Assembly: GCA_046498185.1 (NCBI GenBank)
Contig: JAWOBE010000022.1
Coordinates: 1 to 12,728, forward strand
Direction of reading: 5' to 3'
Length of the DNA stretch: 12,728 bases
Origin: CAYXDR01 sp046498185
GTDB lineage: Bacteria > Desulfobacterota > DSM-4660 > Desulfatiglandales > Desulfatiglandaceae
Part shown: in pieces, positions 7,352-12,728 of the stretch
How positions within the stretch are numbered: position 1 is the first letter of the stretch
Layout of the letters: every line of letters starts with the position of its first letter
Translations under genes and position numbers: made by a program
Notes under the pieces: generated by a model
The model's input: the letters and a program-made list of their open reading frames with translations, nothing else
Databases searched by the model: none
What the model was told of the DNA's origin: nothing

Positions 7352-7845
7352 CGTGCGGATCCCCCGAAGGCTGCAGCGAAGGATCGGCTGTTTATATGGC
7401 AAATCGCAGCAGCTAAAGCATCTGATGTATCCAGATTAGGCATCGATTTCAAACCCAGTATCGTTCTCACCATCGCACGAACCTGCTCCTTGTCCGCACG
7501 CCCGTACCCTACCAGTGCTTTCTTGATCTCCAGAGGGGAATATTCGAAAATTTCGACCCCGCAATGAACCGCGGCGATCAACACCGCACCTCTGGCATGC
7601 CCCAGCTTCAATGAACTCTTCACGTTTTTTGCGTAAAAAATATCCTCTATAGCCATCTGGTCCGGCTGGTACCTGTCCATCAGAGATGTCATCTGCTCGA
7701 ATATAGCGTGTATGCGGCGGTAAAAGGCTATTGAACCGGAAGATGCGATATGACCGTAATCAATACATTGCAGGTGGTTTTTCTCAAACCGAACGAGCCC
7801 GAAACCTGTGATCCTGGAGCCGGGATCGACCCCCAGAACCAGCAT
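7348..7845 (-). CDS. ruvC: Holliday junction resolvase RuvC
   Basis: The protein is 165 residues, a normal length. RuvC is the dimeric, magnesium-dependent endonuclease that cuts Holliday junctions symmetrically after RuvAB branch migration. All four catalytic acids are present and spaced as in E. coli: D7 (GVDPGS), E67 (AIED), D139 and D142 (NLDTSDALA). The RNase H-like fold starts at MLVLGVDPG. The ATG overlaps the yebC stop by one base (TGATG) and the stop overlaps the ruvA start by four, so this is the coupled middle of the operon. Confidence 0.97.
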   Translation of the reverse strand: MLVLGVDPGSRITGFGLVRFEKNHLQCIDYGHIASSGSIAFYRRIHAIFEQMTSLMDRYQPDQMAIEDIFYAKNVKSSLKLGHARGAVLIAAVHCGVEIFEYSPLEIKKALVGYGRADKEQVRAMVRTILGLKSMPNLDTSDALAAAICHINSRSFAAAFGGSAR

Positions 7846-8591
7846 CAGCCCAAGGCCTCCAGTTCTTCATCCGGGATATCAAAATTTGCAAAGACCCTGC
7901 TTACGTCGTCATTATCTTCAAGCGCCTCCATCAATGACAGCATTTGTTGAGCTTTCTTACCTTCCAGCTTAACAGTGTTTTTCGGGATCATACCGTTCTC
8001 TGCCAGATTAATGTCGATGCCTGCATCTTCGATCGCGCTCTTGACCGCTTCGAAATCTCCCGGATCGGTTATGATCTCGAATTCATCCCCGTCATCCCGA
8101 ACATCTTCCGCCCCTGAATTCAATGCAAGCTCAAACAGTGACTCTTCATCGACCGAAGCCTTTTCAACGACGATCAGGCCTTTTTTCTCAAACATCCACG
8201 CAACACAGCCGGGCTCCCCGAGGCTCCCCCCGTTTCGTTCGAAAACATATTTTACATCCGCAACGGTCCGATTCTTTTTGTCAGTAAGACATTCAACCAG
8301 CACCGCGACACCACCCGGCCCGTAACCTTCGTAATTGGTTTCTTCGTAGTTAACGCCTTCAAGTTCCCCGGTGCCTTTCTTTATGCCGCGCTCGATATTA
8401 TCCTTCGGCATATTGGCAGCCTTAGCGGCATCCACCGCAGTCCTCAACCGGGGATTTCCGTTCGGATCCCCACCGCCCATACGTGCGGCCACCGTTATCT
8501 CTTTTATTAATTTAGTAAAAACTTTCCCTCGCTTGGCATCTGCGGCACCTTTCTTATGCTTTATCGAACTCCATTTAGAGTGTCCTGACAT
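7845..8591 (-). CDS. yebC: YebC/PmpR (TACO1) family protein
   Basis: The protein is 248 residues, typical of the family. The hallmark N-terminus MSGHSKWSSIKHKKGAADAK is present, followed by the RLRTAVDAAKAANMPKDNIE region, the YEGYGPGGVAV segment and the acidic C-terminus DDVSRVFANFDIP. Family members have been described as DNA-binding regulators, and more recently as ribosome-associated factors that relieve stalling at proline-rich stretches; mitochondrial TACO1 aids COX1 translation. The long-standing link to ruvC does not prove a recombination role. The start is supported by AGGAGG (8597-8602) 5 bases upstream. It follows rlmE by 15 bases. Confidence 0.96.
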   Translation of the reverse strand: MSGHSKWSSIKHKKGAADAKRGKVFTKLIKEITVAARMGGGDPNGNPRLRTAVDAAKAANMPKDNIERGIKKGTGELEGVNYEETNYEGYGPGGVAVLVECLTDKKNRTVADVKYVFERNGGSLGEPGCVAWMFEKKGLIVVEKASVDEESLFELALNSGAEDVRDDGDEFEIITDPGDFEAVKSAIEDAGIDINLAENGMIPKNTVKLEGKKAQQMLSLMEALEDNDDVSRVFANFDIPDEELEALG

Positions 8592-8596
8592 TATTG

Positions 8597-8602
8597 CCTC
8601 CT
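8597..8602 (-). promoter_or_regulatory. Ribosome binding site of yebC
   Basis: AGGAGG on the minus strand, 5 bases before the ATG at 8591. It is the strongest Shine-Dalgarno sequence in this operon, fitting high expression of the YebC protein and of the coupled ruvC. Confidence 0.7.
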
Positions 8603-8606
8603 GATA

Positions 8607-9203
8607 TTATAAGGGACCGGTAAAACCCTTTCCGACGACATATACTTCACTACTTCGCTTTCGCGTGGCTTTAGGTCTGTAGATGCGTACCTCGTTGAAC
8701 CTGGTATTCACCTTCGCAGCAAAATCCTTGACCGGCTCACCCTCCAGTAATTTACAGACAAACACACCATCTTTATTCAGCATTTTTTCAGCTGTTTCCA
8801 GGGCCTTTGATCCCAACTCAAATGAGCGGGCCGAATCCGTCACCCTGCTCCCCGTGGTAGCCGGGGCCATATCGCTCAACACCGCATCGGCCCGCAGCAT
8901 AAAATCCGCCGGTAACACCTTATCGATCTCGTTGATATCCGCCTGGATAAAATGAAAATTAACTGCGGGTAACTTCTTCATCGGGGCCAAATCAATCCCG
9001 ACGACTATACCTTCCGCACCGACTCTGGACAAGCAGTACTGAGACCAGGAGCCGGGATGGCAGCCCAGATCCAGCACCTTCGACCCTTTACGTAAAATCT
9101 TGAAGCGTGCATCAATTTCTTTGAGCTTGTAGACCGACCTTGCACGCCACTGTTCCTGCCTCGCCCTGCGGGTGTAGTGATCCTCCCACCTGTTGCCCTT
9201 CAT
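8607..9203 (-). CDS. rlmE: 23S rRNA (uridine-2552-2'-O) methyltransferase RlmE (FtsJ)
   Basis: The protein is 198 residues, close to E. coli RlmE (209). It transfers a methyl group from S-adenosylmethionine to the 2'-O of U2552 in the A-loop of 23S rRNA during late 50S assembly. The SAM-binding motif is VLDLGCHPGSWSQ (43-55), with the acidic D71 region in GIDLAPM. The K-D-K-E catalytic set is complete: K26 (YKLKEI), D111 (SDMAP), K151 (CKLLEG) and E186 (SSEVYVV). It begins at an ATG with no strong ribosome binding site. It heads the rlmE-yebC-ruvCAB run and lies 106 bases after the kinase gene on the same strand. I see no clear terminator or strong promoter in that gap, so read-through from the kinase operon is possible. 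Confidence 0.95.
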   Translation of the reverse strand: MKGNRWEDHYTRRARQEQWRARSVYKLKEIDARFKILRKGSKVLDLGCHPGSWSQYCLSRVGAEGIVVGIDLAPMKKLPAVNFHFIQADINEIDKVLPADFMLRADAVLSDMAPATTGSRVTDSARSFELGSKALETAEKMLNKDGVFVCKLLEGEPVKDFAAKVNTRFNEVRIYRPKATRKRSSEVYVVGKGFTGPL

Positions 9204-9309
9204 ACAATTTGTCTACCATAGTTACAGGACCTTTGCAAAAGAAATGTAGTGATGTAGAATCAATGAGTTGACGTAGATAAAAGACTGATATGAAACACGG
9301 TGGTAACGG

Positions 9310-11262
9310 TTATGACGGGGGCCTTTCGGGAAGCAAAAGAGAGAAGGTCGTCCCACAGCCGGGGTTGGAGTCGAAAAAAAGTTCACCTCCATGCTCCCGT
9401 ACGATTTTATCCGTCACAGGGAGGCCCAGGCCCGTCCCCTTATATCCTTTCGTCGTGAAAAAATCAGTAAAAAGCCTCTTGCGGGTCGCCTCGTCCATCC
9501 CGGTACCGTTGTCCTTGACCTGGAATCTTACTCCCCACCCGGCGGGACGATCTGTCTTGACCTTTACGATCCCTTTCCCGTGCACGATACCTTCCAGCGT
9601 GCAGGCGTCGACCGCATTTGAGATCAAATTCAAAAGGCAGCGGTAGATACCGGTCCTGTCCATAGCCACCGCTGTCAGGTCAGGGTCGAATTCCATCTCA
9701 AGGGATACACCCGCCAGCTTTGCCCGCTGGTAAACAAGTTCCAAAACCTCTGAAACCAGCTCGTTCGGAGATATCATCTGGTAATTCGGAGTCCGTTCAC
9801 GTGAGTATATCAACATATCGGTTACAATTCCGCTTATCTGTTCGATATTGCGTTCGACCATATTCCATCCGTTTTCAACCAGATTCATATCCCGTTTTGA
9901 AATAGCCGAGTTAATGACGTATGCACCACCGTCGAGCCCGGTAAGGACGTTCTTGATATAATGAGCAAGACCCGCCACGGTCCGACCTACCGCCGCCATG
10001 CGCTCGGCTTGTTCTTTTTCTTTCTGCAGACGGTGTATTTCACTGAGATCCTGGTAGGTGACGATTGCTCCCTGGATTTTGTCTGCATCATCCATTATTG
10101 GAGCTGCATTAATATGTAAATGTATGCCTTCAGTGCCCAGAGAAGGGAAAAAATGCTCGGCCTCGAAGGCCCCGTCGATCATCGTGGAGGCCCGCAGATT
10201 CATATCCTTGTACAGCTCCAGAATCGTCTCGAGGTCGCCCTCCATCACCAAATCCGCCAACATCGGTCGTTTGTGGGGATAAAACGGCTTCCAGTGATTA
10301 TCCGTGCCTACCAGCTCCCTGCTTGAAAATCCCGTCAGTTTCTCACAGGCCCTGTTCCAGTAAATCACTCGGTGGTTTCGGTCGAGAACAAACATCGGAA
10401 TGGGAGTCCCTCGAAGGATCCCCTCGGCGGTGTTTTTTTGGCGCCTCATCTCCTGCTCGGATTCCTTGAGTTCCCTCGTCCTCGTTTCCACTTCCCTTTC
10501 CAGCATTTCAGAATAGGCTTTCCTGGACCACTCGATCTTCTTCCTCATCGTGACATCGCGCACCATGATCCTGAAAACCCCTTCATAGGGAAGCCAGTTT
10601 ATATCTGCCTCGGCCGGGATTTTCTCACCGTTTTTCTTGAGCATCTCTATTTCCACTGAAACGAAACCCAGCGTCTTGAGACCATCCAGGGGACTCTCAA
10701 AAATTTTACGCGCATAACCGGTGGTGAAACAGCCCATAGCGGTGCCTTCGATGTCCTTTCGGGTGTATCCGAGCATACGGGCCAGGCTTTGGTTGCACTC
10801 CTGGATAACCCCACAATCAGAAAAAAGTGCAAGCCCTTCAGTCGCATTATGAAATAGATCTTTATACTTTTTCTCCGATTTTTCGACTTCCAGTGCCAGC
10901 CGTCTCTGCATCGAAACATCCCGCATCGTCAACAGCCAGTTGGAATCCGGCGGCGGGCCTGAGAGCGGACGATAATCCACCTCGTAAAATACCTCTACCC
11001 CGTCCCTGGAAAAGTGGTATTCGTTCCGCCCGGGTTCAACGGCGCCGAGAACCGGGCATGAATCCCTTTCACAAGGCAGGTCCCGGTCGAAGAGCAACCG
11101 ATAACAATGCACGCCAATAATATCGTCAACGCCGGCGTTAAAACATTGCAAAAACGCAAGATTGGCGTTTTTGATCCTGCCTTCTCCGTCCATGATCAGC
11201 GCCGGATCTATAAGGCTGTCGAATATAGTCCTGTTGAAAGTATCCATTATGCTATGCTGCAT
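9310..11262 (-). CDS. Soluble sensor histidine kinase with three PAS domains
   Basis: The protein is 650 residues from the ATG at 11262. A TTG one codon earlier (11265) and an ATG at 11244 are alternatives, and none has a good ribosome binding site. There is no signal peptide or membrane helix, so it senses an internal signal. PAS1 (about 8-115) carries C53, C64 and C69 (HCYRLLF, then CERDSCP). PAS2 spans about 133-240 and PAS3 about 279-410, with a coiled-coil-like helix at 240-280. The dimerisation/phosphoacceptor helix has GLAHYIKN with H434. The ATPase domain has the N box NLISNAVDAC (545-554), G1 DNGTGM (584-589), the F box LFTDFFTTK and G2 GTGLGL (609-614). The residue after the phosphoacceptor His is Tyr, where most HisKA kinases have Glu. 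The kinase lies 77 bases after the single-domain response regulator gene, its likely partner. The signal is unknown. Confidence 0.93.
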   Translation of the reverse strand: MQHSIMDTFNRTIFDSLIDPALIMDGEGRIKNANLAFLQCFNAGVDDIIGVHCYRLLFDRDLPCERDSCPVLGAVEPGRNEYHFSRDGVEVFYEVDYRPLSGPPPDSNWLLTMRDVSMQRRLALEVEKSEKKYKDLFHNATEGLALFSDCGVIQECNQSLARMLGYTRKDIEGTAMGCFTTGYARKIFESPLDGLKTLGFVSVEIEMLKKNGEKIPAEADINWLPYEGVFRIMVRDVTMRKKIEWSRKAYSEMLEREVETRTRELKESEQEMRRQKNTAEGILRGTPIPMFVLDRNHRVIYWNRACEKLTGFSSRELVGTDNHWKPFYPHKRPMLADLVMEGDLETILELYKDMNLRASTMIDGAFEAEHFFPSLGTEGIHLHINAAPIMDDADKIQGAIVTYQDLSEIHRLQKEKEQAERMAAVGRTVAGLAHYIKNVLTGLDGGAYVINSAISKRDMNLVENGWNMVERNIEQISGIVTDMLIYSRERTPNYQMISPNELVSEVLELVYQRAKLAGVSLEMEFDPDLTAVAMDRTGIYRCLLNLISNAVDACTLEGIVHGKGIVKVKTDRPAGWGVRFQVKDNGTGMDEATRKRLFTDFFTTKGYKGTGLGLPVTDKIVREHGGELFFDSNPGCGTTFSLLLPERPPS

Positions 11263-11309
11263 CAAACAAGATTTTGAATTTATTGATTTCTCAACTTCCC
11301 CGCAGCGCC

Positions 11310-11325
11310 TCCGGACGTTTCCGGA
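11310..11325 (-). other. Small hairpin between the regulator and kinase genes
   Basis: TCCGGA (11310-11315) and TCCGGA (11320-11325) form a 6-bp stem around a 4-base loop just after the response regulator stop codon. No T-run follows on the minus strand. It could slow ribosomes or nucleases, or set the relative expression of the two genes, but it is not a clear terminator. Confidence 0.35.
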
Positions 11326-11339
11326 TCGGTCTTCCTTTG

Positions 11340-11750
11340 TTATTTCTTATCCCGTAAAACATCTCCAACCAAAGCTAGTAGACGATTCGGTCGAACCGGC
11401 TTTTCAAGATAGCCTGCAGGCTCCGGGTCTTCACAGACACCATCGTCGATCAACGCCTGGAGGAATGATTTTATCCCGATGCCCGTTTCTCCGGACACCC
11501 CGGTAACCATGATGACAGGTATTTTTCTAAGATTCTCGTCTTTTTTCAAATCCGCAAGCAAAGAAATGCCGCTTTTTGCAGGCATCATCAAATCAAGAAG
11601 AATCAAATCCGGATGTTCGCTCCTCGCCCGGTCGAAACCCTCTATGCCGTCTGAAGCCGACAAGGTCCTGTACCCATGGTCCTCCAAAAGGGTCGAAAGA
11701 TACAAGACAACATCCGGGTCGTCATCTATAATCAAAATGGATTCTCGCAT
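11340..11750 (-). CDS. Single-domain response regulator (receiver only)
   Basis: The protein is 136 residues, with one receiver domain and no output domain. The acidic pocket is D9/D10 (IIDDDPD), the phosphoacceptor is D53 (LLLDLMMP), the switch Thr is T83 (MVTGV) and the conserved Lys is K117 (YLEKPV). T83 and K117 are 34 residues apart, against 22 in CheY, so the alpha4-beta5 region has about 12 extra residues (roughly 90-113, with a Cys at 106). Such proteins act by protein contact, as in chemotaxis, phosphorelays or control of another regulator. The next gene downstream is the PAS kinase, so kinase-receiver pairing is likely. The start has GAGGAA about 8 bases before the ATG, and a good sigma70-like promoter lies further upstream. 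Confidence 0.92.
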   Translation of the reverse strand: MRESILIIDDDPDVVLYLSTLLEDHGYRTLSASDGIEGFDRARSEHPDLILLDLMMPAKSGISLLADLKKDENLRKIPVIMVTGVSGETGIGIKSFLQALIDDGVCEDPEPAGYLEKPVRPNRLLALVGDVLRDKK

Positions 11751-11831
11751 CTAAAAATTCCTCGTTTATTCTGCACAAACAACTTATTAAACTTACCTGA
11801 GAAGGACACCGAACACAAAGAGCCGACTGAA

Positions 11832-11860
11832 TTTATAATGTGTTGCCGGGCAATAGTCAA
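11832..11860 (-). promoter_or_regulatory. Sigma70-like promoter of the regulator-kinase pair
   Basis: On the minus strand, TTGACT (11860-11855; 5 of 6 to consensus) is followed by a 17-base spacer and TATAAA (11837-11832; 5 of 6). Transcription would begin near 11825, about 75 bases before the response regulator ATG at 11750. This is the best promoter match in the window. Confidence 0.65.
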
Positions 11861-11947
11861 TGAACCTCCCATCAATGCACCCGCTTGTTGTGCCACCGAG
11901 AAAAATAAGATACAAATATGTTGAAGGCGTCGTAAAGGGAGGTTCAT
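11860..11947. repeat. Long-spaced perfect inverted repeat next to the promoter
   Basis: ATGAACCTCCC (11860-11870) is the exact reverse complement of GGGAGGTTCAT (11937-11947), with 66 bases between. The inner copy abuts the -35 box at 11855-11860 and shares one base with it. The arms could be paired operator sites about 77 bases apart centre to centre, or the ends of a small mobile remnant. No flanking target duplication is visible. Confidence 0.55.
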
Positions 11948-11961
11948 GCCGCTTCGCGGCA
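11947..11961. other. GC-rich hairpin
   Basis: TGCCGC and GCGGCA form a 6-bp stem around TTC. It overlaps by one base the outer arm of the 11860-11947 inverted repeat. It has no T-run on either side, so it is not an intrinsic terminator. Confidence 0.45.
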
Positions 11962-12000
11962 GCCTGGGATCAACGAAATTCATCGAGTTCGTTTGAAGTC

Positions 12001-12110
12001 AAAACAACCATGTCCCTCGGGGTAGGGACCGCTGTCGGCCTGGGTATCGGAAGTTGACTGGCGACTTTTTCGACCCCGAGACCGACCCCGACGCCGATAA
12101 GGCGGGGATT
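12001..12110 (-). repeat. Dispersed ~109-bp repeat, copy B (inverted)
   Basis: Read on the minus strand, this matches copy A (950-1058) over its full length with about 14 mismatches and one extra base near 12059. The outer 50 bases are the best conserved (46 of 50). The 11-bp stem of copy A is not kept here: its arms pair at only about 7 of 11 positions and show no compensating changes. It ends 25 bases before the start of the sigma54 activator, so it lies in that gene's promoter or leader region. Confidence 0.8.
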
Positions 12111-12135
12111 GTACTTTATACACCGGAGACTGAAT

Positions 12136-12728
12136 ATGGAAATGTCAGCCGCTCACGGCTCCCATAACAACGAAATCATCCTCGACAGCATAGCCGACGG
12201 GGTTTTCACCGTCGACCGGCAATGGCGCATTACATCCTTTAATCGGGCCGCCGAACGAATAACTGGGATTCAAAAGGAACAAGCGATCGGGAGGCACTGC
12301 TGGGACGTTTTCAGGGCCAGCATCTGCGAAAGGGAATGCTCCCTCAAACAAACCATGGAGACAGGCGAATCGATAGGTAACAGGGCTATTTTCATCGTCA
12401 ATTCGCAGGGTGAACGGATACCTGTGAGTATATCCACCGCATTGCTTAAAGACGAAGAAGAAAAGGTGATAGGCGGGGTGGAATCCTTCCGTGATTTGAG
12501 TGTTGTCGAAGCCCTGCGTAAGGAATTACAAGGCAAACAGTCTTTTTTTGATATCATCAGCAAAAACAAAGAGATGCTACGCCTTTTTGGAATACTCGAG
12601 CAGGTCGCGGAAAGCGAGGCTACTGTCCTTCTGGTAGGAGAAAGCGGCACCGGCAAAGAACTTTTTGCAAGGGCCATCCATTCACTCAGTTCAAGAAAAA
12701 ATGGGCCGATGATAGCGGTGAACTGCGG
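12136..12728 (+). CDS. PAS-containing sigma54-dependent transcriptional activator, 5' part
   Basis: The frame is open to the window end, and 197 codons are visible. A PAS sensor domain (about 10-125; ILDSIADGVFTVDRQW, FNRAAERITG) precedes a short helical linker and the start of a sigma54-interaction AAA+ domain. Walker A is GESGTGKE (168-175), followed by FARAIHS and the IAVNC segment seen in NtrC-type activators. The GAFTGA loop, Walker B and the DNA-binding domain would lie outside the window. Such proteins use ATP hydrolysis to open promoters held by sigma54 RNA polymerase. There is no receiver domain, so the PAS domain rather than phosphorylation probably controls it. It has C55, C64 and C68 in HCWDVF...CEREC, much like PAS1 of the neighbouring kinase. 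GGAG (12124-12127) lies 8 bases before the ATG. It is divergent from the regulator-kinase pair. Confidence 0.93.
   Translation, partial: MEMSAAHGSHNNEIILDSIADGVFTVDRQWRITSFNRAAERITGIQKEQAIGRHCWDVFRASICERECSLKQTMETGESIGNRAIFIVNSQGERIPVSISTALLKDEEEKVIGGVESFRDLSVVEALRKELQGKQSFFDIISKNKEMLRLFGILEQVAESEATVLLVGESGTGKELFARAIHSLSSRKNGPMIAVNC

Larger units (their letters stand above)
11751..12135. other. Divergent intergenic region, regulator / sigma54 activator
   Basis: This 385-base stretch holds the promoter of the response regulator (11832-11860), an 11-bp inverted repeat spanning 11860-11947, a GC-rich hairpin (11947-11961) and copy B of the dispersed repeat (12001-12110). The 82- and 83-codon frames crossing it look non-coding. 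I find no convincing promoter for the rightward gene. Confidence 0.6.

Noticed and set aside
7352..7402. Upstream extension of ruvA by 17 codons
   Set aside because: MIAHLTG is the family start, it has a purine-rich site before it, and it gives the ATGA overlap with ruvC.
9204..9309. Promoter for the rlmE operon
   Set aside because: TTGCAA and several TA-rich hexamers are present, but no -35/-10 pair with acceptable spacing and match. A direct repeat (ATGTAGTG, ATGTAGAA) is too short to interpret.
11732..11983. Minus-strand 83-codon frame with a hydrophobic, signal-peptide-like segment upstream of the regulator
   Set aside because: It overlaps the promoter, the inverted repeat and the start of the response regulator, and has no ribosome binding site at its first codon. 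Most likely non-coding.
12270..12677. Minus-strand frame of 135 codons at the right end
   Set aside because: It is antisense to the PAS and Walker A coding sequence of the sigma54 activator, which is open to the window edge on the plus strand.

Overview
The window looks like chromosomal DNA of a Gram-negative bacterium, most likely Desulfobacterota (former Deltaproteobacteria), near Desulfobacterales. This rests on protein character, gene order and style: a fused chorismate mutase-prephenate dehydratase, a YhaM-type nuclease beside a long class II aldolase, the order rlmE-yebC-ruvC-ruvA-ruvB, a soluble multi-PAS kinase next to a lone receiver, a sigma54 activator, and a dispersed GATACC/GGTATC-rich repeat. 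Taxonomy is inference; no rRNA or tRNA gene is present. Base composition looks moderate and even, and no transposase, integrase, phage, CRISPR or toxin gene is seen.

Layout. (1) 1-924, plus strand: the 3' part of pheA (P-protein), open at the window edge. (2) 925-1238: spacer with copy A of a ~109-bp repeat. (3) 1239-3140, plus: ppiD-like periplasmic folding factor. (4) 3141-3294: a promoter and a perfect 11-bp-stem hairpin leading into a class II aldolase gene (3295-4551, plus), followed after 66 bp by a YhaM-like OB/HD exoribonuclease (4618-5649, plus). (5) Converging on it from the right, on the minus strand, is the compact operon rlmE (9203-8607), yebC (8591-7845), ruvC (7845-7348), ruvA (7351-6749), ruvB (6714-5686). 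The yebC/ruvC and ruvC/ruvA junctions overlap by 1 and 4 bases, so translation is probably coupled. (6) Upstream of rlmE on the same strand is a two-component pair: a single-domain response regulator (11750-11340), then a soluble three-PAS histidine kinase (11262-9310). (7) 11751-12135: divergent spacer with a strong sigma70-like promoter for the regulator, an 11-bp inverted repeat next to that promoter, a GC hairpin, and copy B of the repeat in inverted orientation. (8) 12136-12728, plus: the start of a PAS-AAA+ sigma54-dependent activator, cut by the window edge.

How the genes relate. rlmE, yebC and ruvCAB form a conserved housekeeping cluster (ribosome methylation, translation/expression factor, Holliday junction processing). 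The kinase, receiver and divergent sigma54 activator form a signalling neighbourhood: kinase and activator share a similar cysteine-bearing N-terminal PAS domain, which suggests related input signals. ppiD, the aldolase and the nuclease are co-directional but functionally unrelated, and the aldolase appears to have its own promoter and leader.

I do not see a clearly new multi-gene system. The items most worth a second look are the inverted pair of dispersed repeats about 11 kb apart, the kinase/receiver pair with an unusual H-box and an enlarged receiver loop, the shared cysteine-PAS motif, and the aldolase leader hairpin.
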